Position numbers and translations under genes: made by a program. A model generated the notes under the pieces. The model ran no database searches. It saw only the letters and a program-made list of their open reading frames with translations, and was not told the DNA's origin. DNA of 64,000 nucleotides from Calothrix sp. NIES-2098 (GTDB lineage: Bacteria; Cyanobacteriota; Cyanobacteriia; Cyanobacteriales; Nostocaceae), in NCBI GenBank assembly GCA_002368175.1, contig AP018172.1, positions 8,187,001 through 8,251,000 of the forward strand, in the 5' to 3' direction. Shown in pieces: positions 8,017 through 18,107 of this stretch; position 1 is the first letter of the stretch; every line of letters begins with the position of its first letter.

Positions 8017-11000
8017 ATGTCAGTTTTAGTTAATTCCTTAAATAATATTGCAGGCTATCGGATTACAGAAAAACTTTACTCAGGTAGTAAAACCCTCGTT
8101 TATCGGGCTATTAGAGAACAAGACCAAAAATCAGTGATTATCAAACTGATGCGGAGTGAGTATCCTACCTTCACTGAAATTACCCAATTCCGCAATCAAT
8201 ACAATATCACCAAAAACCTTGAAATTCCTGGCATAGTCAAACCCTTTGGCTTAGAAAACTATCGTAATGGCTATGCCTTAGTTATGGAAGACTGTGGCGG
8301 TATTTCTCTCAAAGATTGGCAATTGGCTAATCAGAGAACGGGTAAAAATTCTGTTTCTCTGGAAGAGTTTTTTTCTATAGCCATCGAAATTACATCAATC
8401 TTGGAAGAATTACATCGCGATCGCATCATACATAAAGATATCAAACCCGCCAATATTCTGATACATCCAACTACAGGCGAAATAAAAATCATTGACTTCA
8501 GTCTTGCTACTCTCCTACCAAGAGAAATTCAATTCCTGACCAATCCCAACGTCTTAGAAGGCACCTTAGCATACATTTCTCCCGAACAAACGGGAAGGAT
8601 GAACCGAGGTATCGACTATCGTACCGATTTTTATTCCTTGGGTGTCACTTTCTTTGAACTTCTCACCGGACAGTTACCCTTCACTACCACTGACCCAATG
8701 GAGTTAGTTTATTGCCACATTGCTAAAGAACCGCCAAAAGCCTGCAAGATTAATGCTGACATTCCGGTAATGTTATCTGAAATCATCAATAAGCTGTTAG
8801 CAAAAAATGCAGAAGACCGCTATCAGAGTACACATGGACTTAAGCATGACTTAGAAAAGTGTCGCTGTTTGTGGCAAGACACAAAAAATATCCCCACTTT
8901 TGAGTTGGGAGTACGCGACTTTTCAGACCATTTCCTCATCCCCGAAAAACTCTACGGTCGCCGACAAGAAGTAGAAAGCTTGCTCAATGCTTTTGAAAGA
9001 GTAACAGGTGGCGCAACAGAAATCATGTTAGTCACAGGTTCATCTGGGATTGGCAAAACTGCTGTAGTTAACGAAGTACACAAACCGATTGTGCGGCATC
9101 ATAGTTACTTCATCAAAGGAAAATTCGATCAATTTCAACGCGATATTCCCTTATCAGGATTAGTGCAAGCCTTTCGGGATTTAATTGGGCAATTACTCAG
9201 TGAAACTGATGACCAAATTCAACAGTGGAAAACTAAGCTTCTGTCAGCATTGGGCGAACAAAGTAGAGTAATTACTGATGTCATACCTGAACTAGAACTA
9301 ATTATTGGTAAGCAACCTGAGGTGACAGAACTCTCTAGTAACGCTGCCCAAAATCGCTTCAATTTATTATTTCAGAGATTTATCCAAGTATTCGCTACAA
9401 AAGAACATCCTCTGGTAATTTTTTTAGATGACTTGCAATGGGCGGATGTAACTTCTTTAAAATTCATTCAACTATTAATAAGTGAAAAAACAGCTTCTCA
9501 TCTTGTAGGTGAGTATGCGAATAAAGCAGAAAGTGGAGGAATGCTGCTGATTGGTGCCTATCGAGATAACGAAGTTTCAAATGTCCATCCACTGTATTTG
9601 AAGCTAAAAGAGATTGAGAAAATGGGAGTAACAATTAATACTATTAATCTTTTACCTTTAACTCAAGAAGATTTAAATAGATTGATTGCTGACACTCTAA
9701 ATTGTCAAGAATCTGTTGCAGCGCCTCTTACTCAAATGATGTTTGCTAAAACTAAAGGTAATCCTTTCTTTAGCAATCAATTTCTCAATACTCTGCATGA
9801 TGAAAATGTAATTAAATTTAACTTCAATGGTGGATTTTGGCAGTACGATCTTGTAGAGATAGAAGCATTATCTCTCACAGATGATGTTGTTAAATTCATG
9901 GCAATTCAAATAGAAAAATTACCGATACATACTCAAAAAGTCTTGATATTATCAGCCTGTATCGGTAATGAGTTTGACTTACAAACTCTGGCGATCGTCC
10001 ATGAAAAATCTACCCTTGATACATCATTAGATTTATTACCAGCATTACGTGAGGGGTTAGTTTTAGCTCAAAATGATACTTATAAGTTATTTCAAGATGA
10101 GCATGATTCAGTAATGACTGTTCATCAACAAGCGCAGCATTTACAAATCTCAGATTTTCAATTTCCCAAATATAAATTTGTACATGACAGGGTACAGCAA
10201 GCCGCCTATTCTTTAATCCCTGTAGAGCAAAAGAAGCCAATACATTTAAAAATTGGACTTTTGTTATTAAGTAATACTCCAATTGCAGAACGAGAAGAGA
10301 AGATTTTTGAGCTTGTTAACCAGTTAAATATTGCATTAGAGTTAATTACTCACCAGTCTAAACGCGATCATCTGGCTGAGATGAATTTGACTGCTGGGCG
10401 TAAAGCATTAGCATCAACTGCTTATTTATCTGCACTCAAGTATTTAAAGACTGGAATCGAATTACTTGCTGATGATAGTTGGGATAATAAATATGAGTTA
10501 ACCCTAGCTTTGTATGAGACAGGAGCAGAAGCAGCATACCTAGCTGGCGAATTTGAACAAATGGAGCAGCTTACCCAGATAGTTGTAGCACAAGCTAAAA
10601 CTAACTTGGAAAAAGTGAAAGTTTATGAGGTAATTATTAAAGCTTTAGGAGCACAGAACAAACTCATTGAGGCAGTCAATACTGCACTACGAGTATTGTC
10701 TTTATTGGGATTAGAGCTTTCTAAAAATCCCAGCCAATTAGAGATCCAATTTGCGATAGAAAAAACTACTTCAAATCTAGCTCAATTCAGCAGCGATGAA
10801 ATAATTAATTTACCAGAAATGGCAGAACATGAAACGCTAGCTATCATGCAGATTCTTGGTAGTGCAATTCCTGTTGTGTATCAAGCTGTTCCTAATTTAT
10901 TCCCACTGATTATTCTTAAACAAATCGACTTATCACTAAAATATGGTCATGCTCCTTTATCTGCTTATGCCTATATAACTTACGGCATGATACTCTGTGG

Positions 11001-13629
11001 GACATTAGGAGATATTGATTCTGGCTATAAATTTGGCAAACTAGCTAAAAACTTGGTAGCTAAATTAAATGTAAAAGAAGTTAAGGCTAAGGTGGTATTT
11101 ACAATGAATGCCATCTTGCGTTGTTGGAAGGAGCATATTAAAGAAACATTAAAACCTTTATTAGAAAACTATTCAACAGCACTGGAGACGGGAGATTTAG
11201 AATTTGCAGCTTATTCGCTTGGTTTTTATTGTCAGTATTCATATTTTATTGGGAGTGAACTTATAGAATTAGAAAGAGAAATAGCAAATTACAGCTATGC
11301 CATTAGTAAAATTAAGCAGGAAAGAACTTTTAACTGGAATGCTATTTATTGGCAGTGCGTTTCAAACTTGATTGAAGCCAAGGAAAATCCCCACATCTTA
11401 ACTGGCGAAGTATATGAAGAAGAGAAATTACAACTACTTAATCTAGAAGCTAATGATGGAGTAGGACTTTTAAATTTCTATATAAACAAATTATATTTGT
11501 GTTACTTATTTCAAGAATTTACACAAGCAGTTCAAAATTCAGTTAAAGCAGAAAAGTACTTAAATAGTGGAATGGGAAGTTTACTTATTTCTCAGTTTCA
11601 TTTCTATGATTCTTTAGCACAGTTAGCTTTATACCTGAATGTCGAAGAAGCTCGGCAACAGCAAATTCTAGATAAAGTTAAAGTTAATCAGGAAAAAATA
11701 CAGATTTGGGCACACCATGCCCCAATGAATTTCTTGCATAAGCACTATCTAGTAGAGGCAGAGCAGCATAGGGTGAAAGGTGAATACCTTAAAGCGATGG
11801 ATGATTACGATCGCGCCATCACTCTTGCTAAAGAAAATGAGTACATTAATGAAGAAGCTCTTGCTAACGAACTCGCTGCTCGATTCTATATACAATGGGG
11901 TAAAGATAAGATAGCTCAAGCTTACCTCACTGATGCATATTATTGTTATTTGCGCTGGGGAGCAAAAGCCAAAGTTGAAGATTTGGCAAAATCTTATCCT
12001 CAATTGCTAACTCCTATTTTTAAGCCAGACCAATTGAGTTTTTCCTCAGTTGAAAAAAGTACTTTTTCTTCGCATACAACTTTATCTACTCAAAGCAGCC
12101 ACCAAACTTTATTTAGTGCTTACACTAGTGTTTCTGATTCTTTAGATTTGACATCTGTGATTAGAGCATCACAAGCGCTTTCTGGAGAAATTGAACTGGA
12201 GCAGTTGTTATCTACTTTAATGAAAGTAGTAATGGAAAATGCCGGAGCTTCTAAATGTGCTTTAATGCTGAATTCTGGTGATAATTTAGACTTAACAGTT
12301 ACTGCTATTAGTTCAAATTCCTCTTTGGTATCCATTTCTACACAATTCCCTGGAATCAAGCTTTCTTGTAGCTCTGACTTTCCAATTGCGTTGATTAATT
12401 ATGTCAAACGCACAAAAGAGAGATTTGTAGTTGATGATGCCAAATTGGAAGAATTTATAGTAAACGATCCCTATATTATTCGTGAACGACCAAAAAGTCT
12501 GTTGTGTATTCCGATTCTCAATCAGGGAAAACTTATTGGCATATTATATCTAGAAAATAATCTGACAACAAGAGCTTTTACGGGAGATCGCTTAGAAATT
12601 TTACAAATAATTACTACTCAAGCAGCAATCTCTCTAGAGAATGCTGCCCTCTACAAGGATTTAGCACAAGCAAAAGAACGTTTAGAGGAATATAGTCATA
12701 CATTAGAAGAAAAAGTTGAACGCAGAACACAGGAACTCAATGAAAATAATCAGCGATTAAAACAATTAATACTGGATTTGCAAAATGCCCAAACCCAACT
12801 GATTCAAAGTGAGAAAATGTCTAGTTTGGGGCAGATGGTAGCAGGGATTGCCCATGAAATTAATAACCCCATCGGCTTTATTCATGGCAATATTACTCAT
12901 ACACAAGAGTACGTACAAGATCTATTAGAGTTGATAGCTATTTATCAGCAAGAATATCCCAATCCTTCTGCTCAAGTTGCTGAAAAGTCTGAAGAAATAG
13001 ACTTAGATTTCTTAGTGCAAGACTTGCCAAAAGTTCTGGATTCTATGAATATAGGAACATCGCGTATCCGCAATATTGTTTTGGGTTTACGCAACTTCTC
13101 TCGCCTAGATGAAGCTGACATGAAACTTGTAAATATTCATGAGGGCATAGACAATACTCTGATGATCTTGCAGCACAAACTTCAAGAAAATAATGACCGT
13201 CCTGAGATAGAAGTCATTAAAGAATATGGCGATCTACCAGAGGTGACTTGTTATGCTGGTCAGTTAAATCAAATGTTTATGAATATCCTGACTAATGCGA
13301 TCGATGCGTTAGATGATAAAAATATAAACTGGACTCTGGGAAATGGAAACAACCAGCAATTAAAAGTTCCCAAAATTTTTATTCTAACTGAGTTAGCAAA
13401 CAAAAATACTGTTAGGATTCGGATTGCAGATAATGGTCTTGGTATCAATCCTGAAGTGCAACAAAAAATATTTGACCCATTTTTTACCACTAAACCAGTT
13501 GGGAGTGGCACAGGGCTAGGATTGTCTATTAGCTATCAAATTGTTGTAGATAAACACAAAGGAAAGTTGTTCTGTGAGTCTACACCAGGAGAGGGAACTG
13601 AGTTTGTAATAGAAATTCCCATGCAATAG
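8017..13629 (+). CDS. Ser/Thr kinase - AAA ATPase - GAF - histidine kinase fusion (HstK type)
   Basis: This 1870-residue cytoplasmic signalling protein combines a eukaryote-like kinase with a two-component kinase. Residues about 10-275 are the Ser/Thr kinase, with HKDIKPAN (catalytic D141) and a metal-binding loop reading IDFS instead of DFG. About 305-620 is an ATPase of the large predicted-ATPase class with Walker A GSSGIGKT (K347) and LDDLQW. A helical, TPR-like middle follows to about 1330, then GAF (about 1380-1540), a coiled linker, HisKA with phospho-acceptor H1613 in IAHEINNP, and HATPase with DNGLGI and GTGLGL. The fusion is well known from Anabaena/Nostoc as HstK-like proteins; signals and partners are mostly unknown. 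No response regulator is adjacent. The S at the DFG position may weaken kinase activity. Confidence 0.92.
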   Translation: MSVLVNSLNNIAGYRITEKLYSGSKTLVYRAIREQDQKSVIIKLMRSEYPTFTEITQFRNQYNITKNLEIPGIVKPFGLENYRNGYALVMEDCGGISLKDWQLANQRTGKNSVSLEEFFSIAIEITSILEELHRDRIIHKDIKPANILIHPTTGEIKIIDFSLATLLPREIQFLTNPNVLEGTLAYISPEQTGRMNRGIDYRTDFYSLGVTFFELLTGQLPFTTTDPMELVYCHIAKEPPKACKINADIPVMLSEIINKLLAKNAEDRYQSTHGLKHDLEKCRCLWQDTKNIPTFELGVRDFSDHFLIPEKLYGRRQEVESLLNAFERVTGGATEIMLVTGSSGIGKTAVVNEVHKPIVRHHSYFIKGKFDQFQRDIPLSGLVQAFRDLIGQLLSETDDQIQQWKTKLLSALGEQSRVITDVIPELELIIGKQPEVTELSSNAAQNRFNLLFQRFIQVFATKEHPLVIFLDDLQWADVTSLKFIQLLISEKTASHLVGEYANKAESGGMLLIGAYRDNEVSNVHPLYLKLKEIEKMGVTINTINLLPLTQEDLNRLIADTLNCQESVAAPLTQMMFAKTKGNPFFSNQFLNTLHDENVIKFNFNGGFWQYDLVEIEALSLTDDVVKFMAIQIEKLPIHTQKVLILSACIGNEFDLQTLAIVHEKSTLDTSLDLLPALREGLVLAQNDTYKLFQDEHDSVMTVHQQAQHLQISDFQFPKYKFVHDRVQQAAYSLIPVEQKKPIHLKIGLLLLSNTPIAEREEKIFELVNQLNIALELITHQSKRDHLAEMNLTAGRKALASTAYLSALKYLKTGIELLADDSWDNKYELTLALYETGAEAAYLAGEFEQMEQLTQIVVAQAKTNLEKVKVYEVIIKALGAQNKLIEAVNTALRVLSLLGLELSKNPSQLEIQFAIEKTTSNLAQFSSDEIINLPEMAEHETLAIMQILGSAIPVVYQAVPNLFPLIILKQIDLSLKYGHAPLSAYAYITYGMILCGTLGDIDSGYKFGKLAKNLVAKLNVKEVKAKVVFTMNAILRCWKEHIKETLKPLLENYSTALETGDLEFAAYSLGFYCQYSYFIGSELIELEREIANYSYAISKIKQERTFNWNAIYWQCVSNLIEAKENPHILTGEVYEEEKLQLLNLEANDGVGLLNFYINKLYLCYLFQEFTQAVQNSVKAEKYLNSGMGSLLISQFHFYDSLAQLALYLNVEEARQQQILDKVKVNQEKIQIWAHHAPMNFLHKHYLVEAEQHRVKGEYLKAMDDYDRAITLAKENEYINEEALANELAARFYIQWGKDKIAQAYLTDAYYCYLRWGAKAKVEDLAKSYPQLLTPIFKPDQLSFSSVEKSTFSSHTTLSTQSSHQTLFSAYTSVSDSLDLTSVIRASQALSGEIELEQLLSTLMKVVMENAGASKCALMLNSGDNLDLTVTAISSNSSLVSISTQFPGIKLSCSSDFPIALINYVKRTKERFVVDDAKLEEFIVNDPYIIRERPKSLLCIPILNQGKLIGILYLENNLTTRAFTGDRLEILQIITTQAAISLENAALYKDLAQAKERLEEYSHTLEEKVERRTQELNENNQRLKQLILDLQNAQTQLIQSEKMSSLGQMVAGIAHEINNPIGFIHGNITHTQEYVQDLLELIAIYQQEYPNPSAQVAEKSEEIDLDFLVQDLPKVLDSMNIGTSRIRNIVLGLRNFSRLDEADMKLVNIHEGIDNTLMILQHKLQENNDRPEIEVIKEYGDLPEVTCYAGQLNQMFMNILTNAIDALDDKNINWTLGNGNNQQLKVPKIFILTELANKNTVRIRIADNGLGINPEVQQKIFDPFFTTKPVGSGTGLGLSISYQIVVDKHKGKLFCESTPGEGTEFVIEIPMQ

Positions 13630-13639
13630 TAAGAGACAT

Positions 13640-13673
13640 TGAAGACATGAGAAAGTGTTTCTCTGTGTCTTCA
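13640..13673 (+). terminator. Hairpin just after the HstK-type gene
   Basis: Arms TGAAGACA (13640-13647) and TGTCTTCA (13666-13673) are perfect and are extended inward by GAGAAA/TTTCTC. It begins 11 bp after the stop. There is no run of T, so termination efficiency is uncertain. Confidence 0.5.
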
Positions 13674-13748
13674 TATCAGCCTCAAAATATCAATAATTTG
13701 TAGGACAAACTTATATCTTGATCTCAGCTAAATGCCTTTAAAATCTAT

Positions 13749-15131
13749 CTATTTGTCATTTGTCATAGCCACATAAGGTTTACAGGGCTTACGCTGCCCT
13801 GTAATTACTACCTTAACTCCATTGGCTGGTGCAAGTGTCACTCCTCGGCGTTGAGGTCGCTCTAGCGGCTGATCTGCTAGCGCCAGTTTATAGTTAGAGA
13901 GAGCAGTTGCCAATACTAATTTCATTTCAAATAATGCAAAAGCTTGGCCAATACAGCCACGCGAACCGCCACCAAAAGGTATAAATTCATAAGGAGAGAA
14001 TTGGTTTTCCAGAAATCGTTCTGGCTTAAATTCCATTGGTTCGGGGTATAAATCTTGACGCTTATGTGTAAGATAAATGCAGCCTACTACTACTGTACCA
14101 GGTTCTAACTGATGCTCTAGAACTTGAATAGTTTCCTGCACAATTCTTGGGAGGGTAAATATTGCAACAGGAGTAATTCGCAAAATTTCATTACAGACTG
14201 CTGTGAGATAAGGTAGCCGAGCAATACTCATAGGATCGGGATGATCGCCAAGACCATCAATTTCATCAAGAAGTTTTTCAAGAACTTTTGGTGTTTTATG
14301 AATCCAGTATATTCCCCAAGCTATTGATGTTGCTGTTGTTTCATGTCCAGCAAATATCAAAGTGATTAAATCATCCCGCAATTCCTTATCACTCATCTGT
14401 TTACCTTGATCATCTTGTGCTGACATTAGCAAGGATAGAATATCTATACGATCCAAACTAATGTTTTCTCTTCGTTCAGCAATTTCTGCATAAAGTATTT
14501 CATCAATTTTTTGCTTTTGCTGTAAAAATTTTCCCCAAGGACTCCAAGAGAAATCTTTTTGTAAAAAAGGAAAGAAAAAAAAGCTAGAAGTCAATGGTGA
14601 GTGAAAAATACTCAAAAGCAATGGAAACAGATGTTTGAGTTTTTGACAACATTCTCCCTCATATAAACCAAAAATCGCCTCTAAAATTACTTGCAGGGAA
14701 ATCTCCTGCATGACAGTATGAGCTGAAAAAGGCTCATTTTTAGGTAAATTTTTTAAAACATTTTCTGTGAGATTACAAATTAGCTGACCATAACCTCGCA
14801 TCCGTTCTCCATGAAAAGGAGGCATTAATATTTGTCGGCGCTGTTTATGATGAGTTTGATCTAATAAAAAGAATGAATCTTCACCTACTAAAGGTTGCAA
14901 AATCCTGTTAGGTTCGCTGAGGGCAGCAAGCTTATTTTTGTCATTCGATAAAATCTCCTGAATTCCTTGAGGATGGTGTACGAATACGATAGTATTTCCG
15001 AAACCAACAATATCAGCAGTAAAAATATCAGGATACTTTTGGACAGCATTGTCCATATATGTTACAGGATCGGCAACCCATTGAAGCTTTTGTAGAAAAG
15101 AGGGAGTTTTGAGACGATTAGGTAGTTCCAT
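13749..15131 (-). CDS. Cytochrome P450, CYP110-like
   Basis: This 460-residue haem monooxygenase would use O2 and reduced ferredoxin to hydroxylate a lipophilic substrate. The I-helix oxygen motif AGHETTATS, the E-x-x-R pair in EILR, the PERF segment and the haem loop FGGGSRGCIG with thiolate C393 are all intact. Length and motifs match the CYP110 family, which is nearly restricted to cyanobacteria; known members act on fatty acids or terpenes. It lies 150 bp downstream of a UbiA-superfamily gene on the same strand, suggesting that it oxidises the product of that enzyme. The substrate cannot be read from the sequence. A second P450 remnant lies near 29.3 kb. Confidence 0.92.
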   Translation of the reverse strand: MELPNRLKTPSFLQKLQWVADPVTYMDNAVQKYPDIFTADIVGFGNTIVFVHHPQGIQEILSNDKNKLAALSEPNRILQPLVGEDSFFLLDQTHHKQRRQILMPPFHGERMRGYGQLICNLTENVLKNLPKNEPFSAHTVMQEISLQVILEAIFGLYEGECCQKLKHLFPLLLSIFHSPLTSSFFFFPFLQKDFSWSPWGKFLQQKQKIDEILYAEIAERRENISLDRIDILSLLMSAQDDQGKQMSDKELRDDLITLIFAGHETTATSIAWGIYWIHKTPKVLEKLLDEIDGLGDHPDPMSIARLPYLTAVCNEILRITPVAIFTLPRIVQETIQVLEHQLEPGTVVVGCIYLTHKRQDLYPEPMEFKPERFLENQFSPYEFIPFGGGSRGCIGQAFALFEMKLVLATALSNYKLALADQPLERPQRRGVTLAPANGVKVVITGQRKPCKPYVAMTNDK

Positions 15132-15172
15132 GTAATTAGTTATCGTTCATTGTTGAAGTTTTAGAGAACTCC

Positions 15173-15241
15173 AAAAAATAAAATATCCCAATTTCTGAAT
15201 CTTCTTTCTTGCTATCTTGTCCTCAATAATATGGGATATTT
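15173..15241 (-). terminator. Long-loop hairpin between the UbiA and P450 genes
   Basis: Arms AAATATCCCA (15181-15190) and TGGGATATTT (15232-15241) are perfect, with a loop of about 41 nt. On the minus strand the structure is followed by a T-rich TTTTATTTTTT tract. It could terminate or attenuate transcription between the UbiA and P450 genes. Confidence 0.4.
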
Positions 15242-15281
15242 TGTTAGTTGGATGTGATTGATTACTGCTAATGTTGTAAGT

Positions 15282-16199
15282 TTACCAAATAAAGATCGCA
15301 CTAGCTAGAGTTAGGCAAAACCAGTAAGTAAACAGCATATAAGTACGATGATCTGCTTGTGAAGAACGATAAAATACAATCCGTACTGCAACTATCAAAC
15401 TCAAAACGGCAAGACCTATATCGTAAAGTAATACTTCTACTGTTGTTGCTATCGGCATCATTAATAATAAATGAGTTGCGAATGGTAATAATGCAAAACC
15501 TAAACTCAGTATGGCTCGACTTGCAGTTTCTCCAAAAGCAATTGGCAATGTGTTTCTACCAATAGCGCGATCGCCTTCAATATCTCGCAAATCCTGAACA
15601 GCTGATATAGTTAGCCATACACCACCCAACATTAAAATCCAACGCCATGCAACAGAAGACAAAGGTGCTACTAATTGATAAGCTGCCGCAAGTTGAGCAA
15701 CTGTGCCAACTCCCATAATGATGTTTTTGGTAATCCAGTGCTTGTCCCAGCTGCCAAAGTTATTCATAATAATGCAGACTTGCCAGAGTAGTGCCCACTC
15801 TAAAACCCCAAACCACCATCCTACAAGCGAAAATAAAATCATGCTTAAAACCCATCTGACAAAAGCTCCATGAACAGAGACAACGCCTGTAACAAGAGGG
15901 CGATTGGGTTTATTAATTTTATCCTCTTCTATGCCAACCATTTGGTTGGCAATACAAAATGACAAAATGTACAACCAAAAATAAATAATGCCGCGGCCTA
16001 TTTGCAAAGGTAATCCATTTAAAGGCAATAAGTTTACTTTCCAAGCAGCTATTAAAAATAGTAATCCAGGTAGTAAGCCGCTTGAGTAATCACGCCGTAT
16101 GAATTGCCACATTAGAGCTACTTCTTTCAGCAAACTTTGATAAATGCGTATTAGCAGAAATAGCGGTAAACTTAAGGCTTTTATTTGTGTATTCATCAT
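15282..16199 (-). CDS. UbiA-superfamily membrane prenyltransferase or terpene cyclase
   Basis: An integral membrane protein of 305 residues with about eight or nine hydrophobic segments. UbiA enzymes bind a prenyl diphosphate through two Asp motifs. Motif 2 is normal (DLRDIEGD, residues 203-210, followed by GRNTLP). Motif 1 is not: the usual N-x3-D-x3-D reads N85-QMV-G89-IEE-D93, so the first Asp is Gly, followed by KINKPNRPL. This differs from chlorophyll synthase or MenA-like paralogues and, as far as I recall, resembles UbiA-type terpene cyclases of fungi and bacteria; that is inference. The P450 downstream fits a small terpenoid pathway. The start may be the first or second Met. Confidence 0.8.
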   Translation of the reverse strand: MMNTQIKALSLPLFLLIRIYQSLLKEVALMWQFIRRDYSSGLLPGLLFLIAAWKVNLLPLNGLPLQIGRGIIYFWLYILSFCIANQMVGIEEDKINKPNRPLVTGVVSVHGAFVRWVLSMILFSLVGWWFGVLEWALLWQVCIIMNNFGSWDKHWITKNIIMGVGTVAQLAAAYQLVAPLSSVAWRWILMLGGVWLTISAVQDLRDIEGDRAIGRNTLPIAFGETASRAILSLGFALLPFATHLLLMMPIATTVEVLLYDIGLAVLSLIVAVRIVFYRSSQADHRTYMLFTYWFCLTLASAIFIW

Positions 16200-16417
16200 T
16201 TATATCTCTCGAATCACAGTAGGGTTCACTTACAGTAGACTCTCTAGCATTTGTCAGATTTATCTCATGAATTTCTATAAGGATTGGCAATGCCAACCCT
16301 ACGTATATTTCAGAAATCAAATAGTAATGCTATAGCAATACTTAAATTCAAAAATTCAAATATTAGCCCTATATTTTGAATTTTGTTCTAGAAGTTGAAG
16401 TGAAGCATCAATAATTC

Positions 16418-16448
16418 AGTATATGTTTCTAGAACACGAACATATACT
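16418..16448. promoter_or_regulatory. Perfect 10-bp dyad, possible operator
   Basis: AGTATATGTT (16418-16427) and its exact reverse complement AACATATACT (16439-16448) are separated by 11 bp. It lies about 220 bp upstream of the UbiA start and about 100 bp before the orphan terminator. It could bind a dimeric regulator of either transcript; no specific factor can be named. Confidence 0.35.
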
Positions 16449-16583
16449 TAACATAAACAGCCAATTCTCAGCCAATAAAACTAGTTACACATTAATGGCT
16501 GTGAGGTAGATACACACCCTTGTAAAAATAATTTCAGTCGCACATAGCACCTTGATTTCTATTAAGGCATCAAGGTTTTTTTT
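16449..16583 (+). ncRNA. Candidate small RNA ending in a strong intrinsic terminator
   Basis: ACCTTGAT (16549-16556) pairs perfectly with ATCAAGGT (16569-16576), followed by seven more T (16577-16583). This is a textbook Rho-independent terminator on the plus strand, but the nearest upstream plus-strand gene ends at 13629, before two minus-strand genes. A short untranslated transcript starting somewhere after about 16440 would explain it. The 5' end given here is a guess. It contains no Yfr1 core (ACTCCTCACAC). Confidence 0.35.
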
Positions 16584-17360
16584 GGAAAAATTAAACTCTT
16601 TATTACCCTCATAGCAGTTAGTAAATAATATTTACTTCTACTTTTAGAGGTGATTTAATATGCGTAATTTAAAATTCCAAAAATTTATCTGTAGGTTTAT
16701 TTTTTAATTTTTGATTAAAAAAAGTATCCGTATTTGCCTGTAATTCCTAAGTATAATTAAATCTATTAAATACTTTGTAATAATAAGTACAATGCTTTGT
16801 CAGCCTTAAATTTTCTATAACTTTTAGGTTAAAAAGCTATATATGTAAGTTCTCATCAAGCTTGGAGGAGAAATTTTGCTTATATTTATTTAAGATAATG
16901 TATCTGAACATACAAAAATATAAACTTTTAATTATTTGCAGGCGTTTAAATATAAGTTAAACAAATATTTGATAGTTATTTAAATGACTTTTATACTTAC
17001 ATATTAATGCTTAAATGTCATGTCTCTTTGATATTTAAGTTGATCGTGTAAATAAACTAAGGTTTTGTGTTAACAGCCTAAGTGCTGGACGCACTTCAGC
17101 AGAAGTGAATCTAGGAACTGAAGCAGTATTATCTATGCTCGTATAAAAAAAATATATAAAAGCATCTAGCTTGAGTAGTAAATTCCACCAGTAAACAAAT
17201 ATCTAATACAGCAGACTGTAACAATAATATGTTGCAGCAATGCTATTACGTATTTCAAAAGTATTCCAGATACTTACGTATTTGCTAAATTATGTCTCTC
17301 CTTTGATAAAATCCTGGGAGTGTCAGCAATTCAGTCATTCAAGAGAAATCACAGTCAGTT

Positions 17361-18038
17361 ATGACAAAGACATCTTATATTTTTCTCGCAGGGGCAAGCC
17401 GTGGTGTTGGGAGGGAAATTGCCAAATGCCTCAAAGCACAACAGCTAAAAGTTAAAGCACTGCTGAGAAAGGAAACTGCGGCTGCTGAACTAGAAGCATT
17501 AGGTATTCCGGTAGTTATTGGAGATGCTTTGAACGTAGGTGATGTAGAACAGGCAATCCTGACAGGCGAACCCGTCGATACTGTTATCAGTACCATAGGT
17601 GGTTTACCTGGTAATACTGAACGTCCCGATTATCTTGGTAATAAAAATCTAATTGATGCAGCAGTCAAAGCTGGAATACAAAAATTTATTCTTGTTACTT
17701 CTATTGGCACTGGGAATAGTATTGGCGCTTTGTCTCCTCAAGCTTTGGAAGCCTTGAGAGAAGTTTTGGTTGAAAAAGACAAGGCTGAACAATACTTAAT
17801 TGCTAGTGGACTCACGTATACGATTATCCGTCCTGGTGGACTAAAGTCTGAACCTGCAACTGGCAATGGAGTTTTAACTGAAGATTCACGTGTTGTTGGT
17901 AGTATCCATCGTGCAGATGTAGCGCAGTTAGTTGTCCGTGCTTTAAATTCCGATCGCGCTAATAATAAAATTTTATCGGCAGTAGATAAAAACCAGTTGT
18001 TTGGGCAACCAGAGTTTGTGGAGTTCAGCTTAGATTAG
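17361..18038 (+). CDS. NAD(P)-binding SDR/NmrA-like protein
   Basis: The 225-residue protein is a single Rossmann domain of the atypical SDR type. The nucleotide motif GASRGVG is at residues 11-17; the strand and helix pattern with GDALNVGDV, STIGG, LVTSIGTG and YTIIRPGG is typical of NAD(P)-binding NmrA/HSCARG-like proteins, which act as isomerases, reductases or redox-sensing scaffolds. No Tyr-x3-Lys catalytic pair is evident, so a non-enzymatic or epimerase-like role is possible. Cyanobacterial relatives include chloroplast TIC62-like and Ycf39-like proteins. No ribosome-binding site is obvious. The gene faces the YjbQ gene tail-to-tail. Confidence 0.8.
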   Translation: MTKTSYIFLAGASRGVGREIAKCLKAQQLKVKALLRKETAAAELEALGIPVVIGDALNVGDVEQAILTGEPVDTVISTIGGLPGNTERPDYLGNKNLIDAAVKAGIQKFILVTSIGTGNSIGALSPQALEALREVLVEKDKAEQYLIASGLTYTIIRPGGLKSEPATGNGVLTEDSRVVGSIHRADVAQLVVRALNSDRANNKILSAVDKNQLFGQPEFVEFSLD

Positions 18039-18107
18039 TTTTTCAGTGCGATACTAGCTTAACCAAGTAATCTGGCGATCGCATTTCTCGTGAAATCATC
18101 ATCACCT

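Larger units (their letters stand above)
16200..17360. other. 1.16-kb gene-free, AT-rich region
   Basis: No frame here looks coding. The left part must contain the promoter of the UbiA gene. It holds a dyad at 16418-16448 and a strong plus-strand terminator at 16549-16583 with no gene in front of it. From about 16600 to 17240 the sequence is very AT-rich and without structure I can name. The SDR gene starts at 17361. Confidence 0.5.
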
